This document shows positions 1 through 10,705 of a DNA stretch of 64,000 nucleotides, in pieces. The notes beneath the pieces were generated by a model. That model did not search any database and was not told the origin of the DNA. It was given only the letters and a program-made list of their open reading frames with translations. The stretch comes from Schistocephalus solidus (lineage: Eukaryota > Platyhelminthes > Cestoda > Diphyllobothriidea > Diphyllobothriidae), in the NCBI GenBank assembly GCA_017591395.1, contig WEDG01005032.1, positions 1-64,000 of the forward strand. The letters run 5' to 3'. Position numbers and translations under genes: made by a program. Numbering within the stretch: the stretch's first letter is position 1; each line of letters starts with the position of its first letter.

Positions 1-82
1 AAGGGAAGGAATAGAATATTCTGCCTATCCAAAAAACGGCCAATTTACGTCATTTTAAGATTTTTGGCCGATCAACACAATT

Positions 83-1607
83 TCCGCAGCTTCGAAAATT
101 TTGGAGATATTGATCAAAGATAAAATGGTGCATCACTTAACCGAGATTAACCTACTGAGTGCGTTGCAGCATGGGTTCCTCACACGGTCTTGTGACACCT
201 ATCAGCTCTCTTTCTTTGATCAGGTTCTGCAATCTAGGGAAAAGGGTTTTGCACTTTACATAATCTATTTCGATTCCACTAAGGCTTTTAATCGTGTTGA
301 CCATGCCCTACTTCTCTGGAATCTCTTCTCTTTCGGTATATGTGGTAAACTTTTGAACTTTATACCTTTTTACCTGATCTCCCGCACATGCCATGTTAAG
401 ATCTCCAACATTATCTCCAACCCCGCATGTGTCAGGAGTGGAGTTATTCAGGGTAGTGTGCTTGGCCCGCTCATATTTTGTCTTTTTGTCAATGATATAC
501 CAGGTTTATTTTAGAATGGTAGGCCCTTTTTCTATGCCGACGATTTAAAAGTGGCCTATCGATACAAGGTGGTAGATGGCGACACCGTGCTCGAACTATT
601 GAAAACTATCTCGAGGCCTTTGCCCAGTGGTGCTGTAAACGGCGGCTTTCTCTTTCTTGGCCCAACTGCTCCTTTATGGTTGTTGGCGATGACCATCAGC
701 CTCAGCGAAACATAGATGACCGTGACCTAAATGTGTCTGAAGTTGTTTAGGATCTAGGCATATTATATTCCAACGGTCTTAATCTTGCAGATCATTGCGC
801 CCTGATTGTGCTTGGCCCGCTCTTATTTTGTCTTTTTGTCAATGATATACCAGGTTTATTTTAGAATGGTAGGCCCTTTTTCTATGCCGACGATTTAAAA
901 GTGGCCTATCGATACAAGGTGGTAGATGGCGACACCGTGCTCGAACTATTGAAAACTATCTCGAGGCCTTTGCCCAGTGGTGCTGTAAACGGCGGCTTTC
1001 TCTTTCTTGGCACAACTGCTCCTTTATGGTTGTTGGCGATGACCATCAGCCTCAGCGAAACATAGATGACCGTGACCTAAATGTGCCTGAAGTTGTTTAG
1101 GATCTAGGCACATCATATTCCAACGGTCTTAATCTTGCAGATCATTGTGCCCTGATTGTTCTTAAAACACGCAGAACTGCCGGGTTTATCTTCCGAAAGT
1201 TTAAAACTATCGATATTACACTCCGCCTTTATAAAATGTACGTTAATTCTAGTCTGGAATACTGCTCGTTTCTATTTAGCCTTCTGCGTGCTAGTGAATG
1301 GAAGAAAATAGAATCAGTTCAACATTTATTTACTAAAAGAGTTTTATCTTCGGAGCACTGTAATCTGACGTATTTAGAACGCTGTGGGTTTATAGACATT
1401 GACCCCTTATGTTTTCGCCGATTACTGGAGGTACTCTTTTTACTTTTTAAGCTTTCAAACAGTCGTACATTTAATCCACTTACCACTGTGAGGCAGCTTG
1501 ACCGCTCTCGGTGCAGTGGTCATCGCAATAGCTTTTTATTTCTTACATTAGCTTGCACACTTATGGATGGTCAGTATTTTGGTAAATGCCATAGAAATAT
1601 CGAATAA
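83..1607 (+). pseudogene. LINE-A reverse transcriptase, broken
   Basis: An uninterrupted stretch at 101-514 holds RT fingers and palm: residues of the ASKILE..LIKDKM type, an FD.TKAFNRVDH palm motif A, and GVIQGSVLGPL motif B. A stop follows, then the catalytic YADD box (FYADDLKVAYRY) near 530-560, and again near 880-910 because of a tandem duplication. The C-terminal thumb resumes at 1236-1607 with a conserved LERCGF..ID..CFRRL segment. RT copies the LINE RNA at the nicked target. At least one stop, frameshifts and the internal duplication make this a pseudogene. The closest relative in the window is the minus-strand copy at 18552-19154. Confidence 0.85.
461..1160 (+). repeat. 350-bp direct tandem duplication inside LINE-A RT
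   Basis: 461-810 and 811-1160 are the same 350-bp unit with about seven differences by eye (about 98% identity). Both start CTTGGCCCGC and include the YADD-encoding segment. The junction joins CCTGATTGT to the start of the unit. Confidence 0.95.
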
Positions 1608-2104
1608 ACTACTCCAGAATATAAAAATCCTGCAAATTAATTCTTTGTTTATGAGAACTATTACTAGATTTTGGCATTCAGAACAGCTCCCAGGAATTCT
1701 GGATGCCGAAACGGTCGAAGCTGTCTTCCAGATCGACGGAATGCGCGGCATCTAGGCCCAACCCCAGGTCTTACCTCGAGGACGATAGCACCGTCTCTGT
1801 AGCCCGCAACCGGTGAATTCCTCGGCAGACGGCGAGCAACCGTCCATGGATGCACTGTTGTCTGGAGCAGAATCCCCGTTTCTAAAACGACAGCGAGACT
1901 GGAAACCCAGTTTACTTGTGCTAGCCCTTTCCAGCTATCATACCACGGGCAGCAGTTTTTTCTTCTGAGTAATATGCAGCTCGGAAAATCACCAATAAGG
2001 ATTGACCTCGAGGAGCTTTTTCCCAGCTAACCTGATCCCCACTGCATATTGCGTCTGATATTGCCTGTCAATCGACATTTAATACAATTATCATTATTAT
2101 TCTA

Positions 2105-2370
2105 CCTAGACAAAGTCTCCACACAGAATATGGGGCCACTAGGTCATTGTGCTTATAAATCGACTGTGGGGCCTAGAACCAAGACTCAAACAGTTCGCGG
2201 CTCACACGGTTTTCAGCCATTTCCAGAATTGCGGCCTTGTCAAACGTAAAAGTGTGGCCGGATCCTGTTGCATAAGTCACGACCTGAGAGTTAGCTTCTA
2301 TCCTCCTCACTGCTGCCGCATGTTCGTCTATCTTCTTGTGGATTAGTTTCACAGACATAATAACAAAAAT
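2105..2370 (-). pseudogene. PLE copy 0: C-terminal GIY-YIG nuclease remnant
   Basis: The minus-strand frame from 2358 shows the second half of a PLE GIY-YIG domain: an EHAAAVRR helix, a GHTF.FD strand, and an RELFESWF segment. A stop follows, then residues matching the S-I-N-K / PYSV end seen in the PLE at 10380-10690. The N-terminal part with the GIY and YIG motifs is missing. It abuts the 3' tail of LINE-A copy 1. In intact PLEs this nuclease nicks the target for priming. The assignment rests on similarity to the other PLE copies in this window and on knowledge of the family. Confidence 0.6.
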
Positions 2371-2549
2371 CGAGAATGATGATGAAATTTAGACGATTAA
2401 CGACTAAAACGTGGACTAAAGAGCAATCACCGCGTCCCGTGCGGCCACAAGTGAGGAAAACAGGAGCTGAAAATGGATTAGGAACGTGGTGGCGTGACAA
2501 CTGCCTCCTATAAATACTTAATCCCCTGCGCATTCATAAACCTTACCTG

Positions 2550-2607
2550 CTTCTTCGTCTGATGCGGGCTTTGAGCAAGAATCCAAAACGTCAGGCCAAT
2601 AAACACC
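2550..2607 (+). ncRNA. Hammerhead-ribozyme-like block, degenerate
   Basis: Reads CTGATGC at 2559-2565, a 19-nt segment at 2566-2584 that folds as a 7-position stem with one mismatch and a 5-nt loop, then AAAACGTC at 2585-2592. Against the hammerhead core (CUGANGA ... GAAA ... UH) it has A9 to C and G12 to A changes. The layout matches the block at 10035-10086. Probably a decayed PLE end; by sequence alone it would be inactive. Confidence 0.3.
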
Positions 2608-2934
2608 ATGTTCTAACGATCGATTCTTCTTCTTCTGAACTGCATCCTGGAACTCGCCTGTTTGCTTCTATCAACGACGTCGATATCAGCAACCTACTTA
2701 CCCAAAAGAACCAACTTCATAACTCAAAGGGTTTAAGAGCCGTAATTAAATCAAAAACTTCTTCAACTCGATCAAGGCAATCGATTGAATCGCCATGCCG
2801 CTCAGCTCCGATTGTATAAATAGGTTTATTATAAATAGGTTTATTGATTTGGCACTGCTTGGGCACCGTCAAATCACTTCTGGCTGAGATATTACCAATT
2901 CTGAAATGCCAGGCCGATAAATGATGAAGTGTAC

Positions 2935-3750
2935 ACAACCTCCCATAAACTATCACTGACACTGTTATCGACCAGCTTTGCCAAGTGGACGCGAACAATG
3001 ACCTGGCTCTCCTGATTTATTTACCAGCAAGAATCATGGCCGTGCAACAACCCTCAAACGGGAAAGTACCAGGATCCCACGTGATCTCAGTCAAAGTCTA
3101 CAAGAACGGTGGCCTCCCACTAATAGCTGAACTTACAATGATATTTCAGGAGAGGTGGTGCCATGGACAACTTACCCCGGAGTTAAACAACGTGAACATA
3201 ATCCAACTCTACAAGCAGAAGGGGAACCGACAATGCTGTTATAACCACAGAAGTATTTCGCTGCTCAAAATCCTCTGGAAGATCTTCGCTCGCGTTCTTC
3301 TTAACCGCCTCAGCAGTCATGTAGAATGGGGTATCTCCCGGAAGGTCAAGGTGCCTTCCAATGACATCGGGGAACAACCTATATGATATTCGCGGTATGC
3401 GGGCTACAAGAGAGGTGCCAGGAAATGCAAACCACCCTCTATTCTACCTTCATTGAGCTGACGACAGCCTTCAACCTGGTGAATCACGATGGACTGTGTA
3501 TAATCATAGAGAAATGCGGCTGTTCTGAACGATTCACCCACATTGTGCGTCAGCTTTGTGACGGGATGATGACGCGCGTCCCTAACAGTCATACCGACTT
3601 AAAAATATTCAAAGTGGCCAACGAAGTGCAGCAGGGCTTCAGACTCATGATCCCTGCCATGCTGATGGACGCCTACGGTGACGAGTGCCCTGGCACACGC
3701 ATCGTCTGCAAGACTGATGGACACTTTCTCAATGACCTGGTTTACTCTGC
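2935..3750 (+). pseudogene. LINE-E copy 1 (RTE-like) reverse transcriptase fragment
   Basis: Frames at 2985-3386 and 3383-3735 together give the linker and RT fingers/palm of an RTE-like LINE common in flatworms: the G-K-x-P-G-S motif, LYKQKGNR, an N-H-R-S-I-S-L-L box, then LYSTFIELTTAFNLVNH (palm A) and a degenerate VQQG (palm B). A frameshift joins the two frames near 3380. The catalytic FADD box is absent, as homology stops near TDGHFLN (about 3735). It is truncated at both ends. The same family, inverted and longer, lies at 8690-11760. Confidence 0.8.
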
Positions 3751-3959
3751 CATGCGGGAAAATATATCTGAGATTATATGTACATGCATGTGTATATGGC
3801 AACCGTGCCCCCTTAATGGGCCACGTGGTAGATGCACTGGACCAACTAGGGGTCAAGTCAGGGTACGGCAGGCGTTATTATTATTACTTGCAATCTGGTC
3901 CCATCACGAATGCTGAACATGGAGGTGCATGTGCCCAACATGGGCACGCATAGGGACAG

Positions 3960-5110
3960 ACTCATAACGCACCCTGCTTTCCCCCTCCGTGGGATATGCT
4001 TCCTCTGTGCCTAACCCCACCTCCGGTCTTCTTGACTATCTCTAGACACCGGACAGAGCCGGGTAAGGATAAAGAGAGTGCTGTAGGTGCAATGCAAGTC
4101 TACTATCACATAAAACACATTCACGCGCAAATCACCGTCCCTGAAACACCCTTTTGCAGAGCATACGGTGGACATTGTTGGATTACGACCTTCTAATTGG
4201 CCATATTGCAACCAGCACCTCTCCCGTGAGTGGGAAGGGTAGCCCTCGGATCATTCTTTATGTGTTTTATTTGTTGTATGTTTGGTCCGAGCCCAGAATA
4301 TAACAATGCGCTAAGTGTCGTGGGCTGGAAGATTGTCAATTGCCAATTCCACTTAGACCTCGCAGTTAGCCCAATGTCTGTTTTCTTGGAGTGGCCGGCT
4401 TGTGATCTGAGTGTCAAGCTGCAGTGGCTCCTTTTTAACGTGACCCATTGCAACATCAAACATGTTAATGTGAGCCACTGAACCCCCCTTTATGTGAAAT
4501 CCTTGTGCATGCGATTGGGGGGGGGTTTGTGTACGTAGTACGCACAGACGAGGTAATTATGTCTGCCAGCAGCCGTGTTCATTCCCCGTAACAGTCCGCT
4601 GACAGTCTCGGATGGTGTCTAGGGCGTGTTAATGGGAATAGAGAGTGAGTTCGTCTTCTCTATGAAAAATTTGACGCGCTTGAATCTATCACAGTGCGCT
4701 AAAAGCCATGCCTTGGAAGGTTGCCCACTGGTGGCGTAACTTGGACCGGGCAGTCAGTCCAGTGTATGCTTGTGTGGAAGGGTCGACTAGTGAACTGAGA
4801 GTCAGCTTGCTATGGCTACTTCATAATGTGGTCTCTATGGCACTGCCACTCCGTGAGGTCAGTGGTGGGCTAAGGAGCTGTTCCTCATTCACCTCCTTTC
4901 GTGTTGAATTCGTCATGACGCCGGGCCCAAATGGGGGCGGAGGAGAGATTGCGGTAGATACAGCGCACGTGTTCTCTTACTATAATCTTATTCACGTGAA
5001 ACTCACCGTCCCTGAGTTACCTCTGCTCTGGAACACACAGTGGACCCCCTCGAAACCGAAGTTTAAACAGTTATTTATGTCACTCCTTCTGCATAATTAG
5101 GCCACGGCCT
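3960..5110 (+). repeat. Diverged non-coding repeat segments (two kinds, two copies each)
   Basis: Segment a at about 4050-4150 resembles 4930-5040; both contain CACCGTCCCTGA. Segment b at about 4325-4450 resembles 4710-4835, with roughly two thirds of positions identical by eye. All lie in the same orientation but in the order a-b-b-a. No convincing protein is encoded. Confidence 0.55.
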
Positions 5111-5375
5111 CTGTGGGTTTCTTACCCACTGCAACAATGGTCAGGCTTGAATAAGTTCATGATCCTAACTATTGGAGCTACGAGGCCCAGATCAAAGAAA
5201 CATTGATGCAGGGGAGGCGTTCGAACTTTCGGTATTCTCCAATATTATTTTCTGTTCATGTCTCCAACTTTTGTGCACGGTTTGAGGACCTCGTTTCCTG
5301 GTTTCGAATAATAACTTCGATGTTAAATTTTCAGACTGGCTAAACAAGCTTCTTTGATATGATGATATAAATTAG
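5111..5375. other. Short gene-free interval
   Basis: No coding, RNA or repeat signal recognised. Confidence 0.5.
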
Positions 5376-6290
5376 GGAATCTAGTAATCGGTGAGCGAGG
5401 CAGCATTTTTTACCGTAAGGATCCTCTCTCTTCGATACTTATATTGAGGCTCAGGTACTAGGTATGCCCTAAAAGCCACAATAATCGGGCCATGTCTTGG
5501 TCAGTGGGAAACTTCGAGGGCTATTAAGAGCACTACATTCTATACGCGAGTCTAATCTGTCATCTCAGGTAGAAATTATCGCTGGCAAGAGGATGGCGTG
5601 TACTGCCAGTAAAACATCGTCCCTGTTTTTGCTTCGACGGACTGGGATTAACAAGTACAAAAGTCTTCTGTCCATGTGCTGTGTTGCACCACACGAGACA
5701 ATGACCGCTGTAATTTTCTGACCTTGCGACTATCACAGTTACGGTTGTTTAAGCTTAAGGTCTGCGCGACTGGGGACCCTCGAAGTGAAAGTAGATAATC
5801 TTGATGTGGAATGAAGTTGATCAAAGACGGTATGTCGCACTATCATGGTGGCCGACTGTGCCACTCTGAATAGCCGGGGTCACGCATTTTAACCAAATAA
5901 ATGCGATGGGATGCTTGAACTGCATAAAACGTGAAATTGTGGCATCCATTTATGCAGAAGATGGCCACAGTTGACTAATAGGCAATTCTGTCATCCAGTG
6001 ACTGGCACTACCCCGCCCACGCAACGTTCACCGTTGCAGCTGCCTGGGCCAGTCAAGTTTTCGCTGACAGACAGGGATCCGAATAGTCGATGCTAGGAGA
6101 ATTTTGAGTTAGAGCGTGCATAATGATGACATACGTTCGCTTTGACTCAGCTTTTGAGCATTCTTTATTGGTGACAGGTCTTAAAGTTTATATGTAATCA
6201 ATTTTCTGACTGATTCCATCTTTCAACCTCTGGTGCTCTATAGGATGTACTTTTAATGTAAACATTCACAGCTCATGTGTTTTCTTTAGA
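5376..6290 (+). repeat. Dispersed non-coding repeat R1, copy 1
   Basis: Collinear with 33395-34335 in the same orientation. Shared blocks include GCCCTAAAAGCCACAATAAT near 5467 and 33480, TGTGTTGCACCACAC near 5680 against GTGTGCTGCACCACAC near 33690, a GCAGCTGCCTGGGCCAG block near 6038 against 34082, and a TTTC.ACCTCTGGTG block near 6225 against 34270. No protein family is recognised, so it may be a non-autonomous element or the non-coding part of a longer one. Confidence 0.7.
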
Positions 6291-6470
6291 AAAGAAATAA
6301 ACACTTAAGTCATCCGCATAAAGGAGTTTTTGCGAGTGTGTCATTACTGCTGAAATGTGATTGATGTAGAAAAGGACGAATAGTGAAACCACAAGCATGC
6401 TTATAGGTACGTTACATTTGATCGGATGGGGCTTTGCGTAGCAATAAAAAAGCATGATTATTTGGTAGAG
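6273..6470 (-). pseudogene. Small LINE RT fragment with YADD box
   Basis: The minus frame 6455-6273 carries LFVLFYINHISAV followed by LLYADDLSVYF, the palm B-to-C region of a non-LTR RT with the catalytic YADD intact. Nothing else of the element is recognisable around it. Confidence 0.6.
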
Positions 6471-6929
6471 ATTGGAGCCGCCATATTTTTGAGTTGGTTA
6501 AGAGGTTACTCTAAGAAAAACGGCAAGCTGAGGAGGTCAACCTAACCTAAATGCGCTCACTAAATATTGTGAAACTGTTTACTCGCTCATAGAAAAACGC
6601 AGTATCCTATCCGTTAAGGTGCGCTTGGAAATCCCATAATGAACGCCAAGTTGATGACTGATAAGCTCAATGCTTTCTGCTTCAAATTTTTTATTAAAAA
6701 TTCGATCGCTCCGCATCTGAACATCCAGGCTTCCACCTGTGCCATTTTCAAAACTATGATTGTTACCCCTGGGATGTAACCGAAGCCATTCGAAATTTTC
6801 GTCAATCTCAACTCAAGACCAGACAGTGTCCCGGTCGCCATTATACAGGCGTGCGCAACTGAAGTTTCCCGTCTCTACTGTGTAACATAAATAATATCTT
6901 TCGGAAGGGAAACCTTCCTTAGTTCATGG

Positions 6930-7712
6930 AGAGAATCATACATTCTGTCGATCCATAAGGACGCGGATCTACGTTCTTTGATGAGTTTCGGCCAATAATC
7001 ATGCCTACCACAGCTTCGAAGACCTTTGAGATGTTGATCAAAAATAAGAAGATTGATCACTTAACAGAAAATAACCTACTGATTGCGCTCCACCATTGGC
7101 TTCTCTAAGCTAGGCCTTTTGACACCTGCTAGTTCTCTTTTTTTGATCATGGTCTATAATATACGGAAAATGGTTTCGAATTATGCACAGTCTGTCTCGA
7201 TGTTACTAAGGTTTTTGATTATCTTGACATACTATCCTTCCTTTTAAACATTTTTCTTTCGGAATCAGTGGTAAAAGTCTGAATTTAATATCTGCCCCGT
7301 ATCGACACATAACCGAGTAAGAGCTCCAATGTTATCGCCAACCTCACATGCATAAGGAGTGGCTTCAATTGGGCTAGGATCGTGGCCCACTATTACAGTC
7401 ACGGTCTCTGAGCTCCCTCTCAGGCCTCATCGTGAAGGTAATTGTGCTGACAGCAGCCCTTCAATCAGTGGTATGTAATCCCCGTTTCCTGAAAAGCAAT
7501 GGATACAGAAAACCCCTACGAGTCATTCCCGATCTGAACTATGGTTAGTTCACGGGCTGCATTTTTTTCTCCTGAATAATCCGAAGTACTCAAAACTTTA
7601 GTAACTGTATCTACTCGTTTGTAGCTATTTCGCACTCCTAGCTCAATCCAAACCGTATATATTTTGTATAATGCCTGTTAACTGGCAATAAATTAAATTC
7701 TTACTAATACTG
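6930..7712 (+). mobile_element. LINE-A copy 2, heavily decayed
   Basis: Near 6990-7130 a plus-strand frame reads PTTASKTFEMLIKN then HLTENNLLIAL and, after a stop, RPFDTC, matching the start of the LINE-A RT at 83-200. Most of the RT is then deleted, and 7380-7680 matches the LINE-A 3' UTR (AATCCCCGTTTC and TTTTTTTCTCCTGAATAAT blocks). The end at about 7675-7700 has TGCC...GGCA, a perfect 4-bp hairpin, before an AT-rich tail. Confidence 0.75.
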
Positions 7713-8689
7713 GCAGTTGGACCGTCGATTTCCAACGCGTGCTTTACGACAGGCTGGAAGTATGCGCGGCTACTTGTGTATGGAATAGATTCTAGTGATT
7801 GCAGACTTGCACTGCATCTACCGCGGTCCCTCCTTCTCTTCGGCCTGGATCCGGTGTCATTACAGAGACAAGAAAATCAGAGGTAAGAGAGGACGCAGAT
7901 GGCTGGCACGGTGACAATCCACACGTTAGTATACCACCAAGCTCCCTGGTACACAACTAACATTTCATCAGAATTTTATCAAAATAAAAAGAGGCTAAAT
8001 GCAGTGGTACAGATCCCAGCTGTCAATGTGCGGGCCTGCATTCATTTAAACCCCATCATCTATTATTTGGTCCTAGTCCACACTTGGGTCATCAATAAGA
8101 TGATAGGGGCAGCGGCACGGAAGCTCTGACGGTGTGGACTGGCGAGTCATTTCACCCCATAATACACCACCTTGCCACAGCGTACACCTGGTTAGGTTGT
8201 GCATATATCGTGATGGGGGTGGCACGTATCTCATATGCGGCTGGGAAGCCACATGGAGAGAAGAGGCACAAACTCACTGATCTTTGACAATCTCGTCACA
8301 TTTCCTTTATTGAACCCCTTGTTACAACGTACGGGGGACAATGCTGCATCTCAACCACCGCATCATTGGCGCGCTCCACAGTCAGATCATCGGACATTCT
8401 GAAAATTATAATTATTCATTTACTGCTCTTCTTATCTAGGATTCATAAATCATGAGAACAATATTATCTACGATAATTCGAACAACACACTTTTCACTTA
8501 CGTAATCGAAGCCGCTGTTGACTGGTGATGGCGAACGCATGGGTTGATGGAGATAATGTGTGGTCGTGGACAGATTTGCAATTATTTCCTGCAAATTTTC
8601 GTGAAGGCGCATATGACCAGGTGGGCTCTTACGGGGATTTAATTTGCATGGGCAATTTAGACAGTGGAGACGGACGCTGTGTCTGTATT
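7713..8689. other. Gene-free interval
   Basis: Apart from short frames without recognisable motifs, such as 7899-8129, I see nothing here. Confidence 0.4.
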
Positions 8690-10030
8690 ACTTGGCTCTA
8701 GGCATAATTTCTTTAGTTGCCGTGCGATGGATTCGCAAGTGTCAGACCAGGCCGATTCGTGAGGTTAACGGTCGATGCCAGTGAGGACAGATTTGGACCG
8801 AGACCACATCAGTGCATTTTGGGATGGTTTTTGTGATGGTGGTGGTCGACTTGGCGTCGCGATTGTTCCCATCAGTGGCAGGGCTTAGAGAGGTAATGGT
8901 GGTCGTTGCTGACGCAGAGGAGGTCGCAGGTTTGGCGGATATGACGGTGTCCAATGGTGGATGGGCACTGGGATTGTAATCATCAATTTTGAGGCCGCCG
9001 GGCTTGGGACAGGGATTATTGAGGATAAAGCAGTACTTTGGAATATTCTTAGTATATTGGCTCCGTAGATGTCCGACAAGACCGAGTTGCGTGCAGAAAT
9101 GGCTCTGGCAATAGTAGTTTGTTTAGCGGGGTCGACCGTACGTGTTGTGGACCGGGGACACAAGAGGCTCACGTGCTTTTCTCTTGGAGTTTTGTGGTGG
9201 CCAGCTGAAGGGCTTCAATTATTGCAACACCGGTCTTCACTGTTCTTCACCAGGTCAATCGGTCATGGGCGAGGTCTTCCCAGATCACTGAGTTTATATT
9301 TTGTGGGCTTCAAGTAAGCCTTTCAGGTCTTTTTTTTAGCGTCGGACATGGTCTCCTCGTCGGGGAGACCACTAGCAACATCTCCACAGTAGATGTTTTT
9401 GAGTACTCGCTTGTATTTCATTCGTATTAAATGACCTTTCCAGCGTAGGTTCACTAGCCTCAGAAGGACGTAGATGCTGAGGGTTCTGGTTCGTTCAAAA
9501 TCCTCCGTATCTAGGATCTTCCAGTGCTACCTCAGCTTTAGGATTTTTCGAAAACAGCTGACGTAGATGTTGTTGACACACTGCGCCTTTTGTTTGTAAA
9601 CCATCCAAGTCTCCGCTCCATAAAGCAGAATTTTCAAGATGAAAACGTTTTACCTCTTCAGCTTTATCTTAAGATGGAACCATGGTCATTCCACTTAGAG
9701 TTTGGCAGACGGCCAAAACCTGACTGGCCTAGGAGAAACTCTGTACCACTTCATCGTCAATTTAGATGATGTAGGGATGTGTTCTACTTAAGAAGACGGA
9801 ATTATACCCAATTAGGTGTCAATTACCTTGATTAGAGGAGCGCCATAAAGTGAAGGTTGGTGCAGGGACTACCATTTTGTCCATGTTGTTTGTTAGTCTG
9901 CTGTTGGAGCTGCCACAGTGGAAGAGGTCCATGCTCTTAGCACGTCCTCTTTGGTCGTGGTTTTTAGTGGAGACTCAACGAAAAGCGCATACCGTGGAGC
10001 GAGAAGATGTAGAAGCACTCATTAGGACAA
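8690..10030 (-). pseudogene. LINE-E copy 2, C-terminal half, with decayed C2H2-type zinc finger
   Basis: Reading from 10030 down, the fragments L-K-T-T-T-K-E-D, KIDDEVV, ALWSGDLDGLQ and LSIYVLLR...LRW.GHL match the post-palm and thumb regions of the RTE-like LINE. The far end (8954-8690) has a T/S-rich linker and then VQICPHWHRPLTSRIGLV, a stop, and HLRIH. This is a C2H2-like finger in which the second cysteine has become tryptophan and an in-frame stop follows. Many stops and frameshifts are present. It is the downstream half of a copy split by a PLE at 10033-10705. Confidence 0.8.
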
Positions 10031-10032
10031 GA

Positions 10033-10705
10033 ACTTTATTCACCTGATGTTTCGAATTCCAACTTGAACTTCTCAGCAGAAGTAGTATCAAACATGATTA
10101 ATTCGTACACAGGGAGTTGCAGTATTTATAGGATGAAGTCGTGACTACGTGCCTATGTTAATTAATGGCTCCCCATTTATCGATGATGACTACACCCTTG
10201 CACACTAATTGTTTTATAGCCGTCATGCAGGTCGCTATCCGAGGAAATTTTTTCACCCACGTTGGAGGTTGGCGTAAGGATTGGTTGGTCATCTGGCTCA
10301 CCGGCACTGTCGTTGGAGAATGCGTTCACCTGAGGGCTCACCGAGTGACTGATTGCATCGAAAATACTGCTTCTCGACACTGAATATGGGTTAAGGAGGT
10401 GATTACTTTTGTTAATAGACCGGGGGCCTCTAAATGATGACTCAAATAACTCGCGGCTCAGGCAATTCTCACCTTTCGCAAGGACTTCGGCCTCATCGAA
10501 CTTGAATTGTTTGGCAGCTCTCGCCGAAATAGCCGCCACTTGAGCATTGGCGTCATTTTGCCGCTCTGCTGTCTTATGTTGAGCAATTCGCGTCCGAAGC
10601 AGTCTTCCTGGTTCTCCGACGTAGTCGCTTTGCTCACATTTACATCAGATACGGTAAACAACTTTAGATGTTTCTTTCTCTGGCAGTAAAACCTTTGATC
10701 TCATT
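10033..10705 (-). pseudogene. PLE copy 2: GIY-YIG nuclease and 3' end, inserted in LINE-E
   Basis: One minus-strand frame from about 10690 reads S-K-V-V-Y-R-I (the GIY part), a stop, then SDYVGEPGRLLRTRIAQHK (the YIG part with the conserved arginine), a Q-F-K-F-D-E strand, RELFESSFRGPRSINK and NPYSVSR. A tail without known motif follows to the stop at 10177. GIY-YIG nucleases nick DNA and are fused to the RT in Penelope-like elements. The RT part is missing (5' truncation). LINE-E coding stops just before 10705 and resumes near 10030, so the PLE inserted into the LINE at or near the segment for its catalytic FADD box. Confidence 0.8.
10035..10086 (-). ncRNA. Hammerhead-ribozyme-like block at PLE 3' end
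   Basis: On the minus strand: ACTACTT, CTGCTGA (10079-10073), a 19-nt stem-loop GAAGTTC...GGAATTC (10072-10054) with one G-A mismatch and a 5-nt loop, GAAA, CATC, then AGGTG. The five bases AGGTG can pair with TACTT to form stem I. Relative to the hammerhead core only A6 is changed (to C). Type I hammerheads have been reported in Penelope-like elements. It lies about 300 bp downstream of the GIY-YIG domain. Confidence 0.5.

Larger units (their letters stand above)
1..2104 (+). mobile_element. LINE-A copy 1 (CR1-like non-LTR retrotransposon), 5' part outside window or truncated
   Basis: Non-LTR retrotransposon on the plus strand: reverse transcriptase to about 1607, then a long 3' untranslated region ending near 2104 in an AT-rich tail with repeated ATT. 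The 3' region is recognisably the same as at 7380-7712, 47930-48365, 61980-62490 and, inverted, 15143-15497, which defines the family. The endonuclease part is absent, so the copy is either 5'-truncated or continues left of the window. The frame is broken, so the copy cannot be active. Confidence 0.85.
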
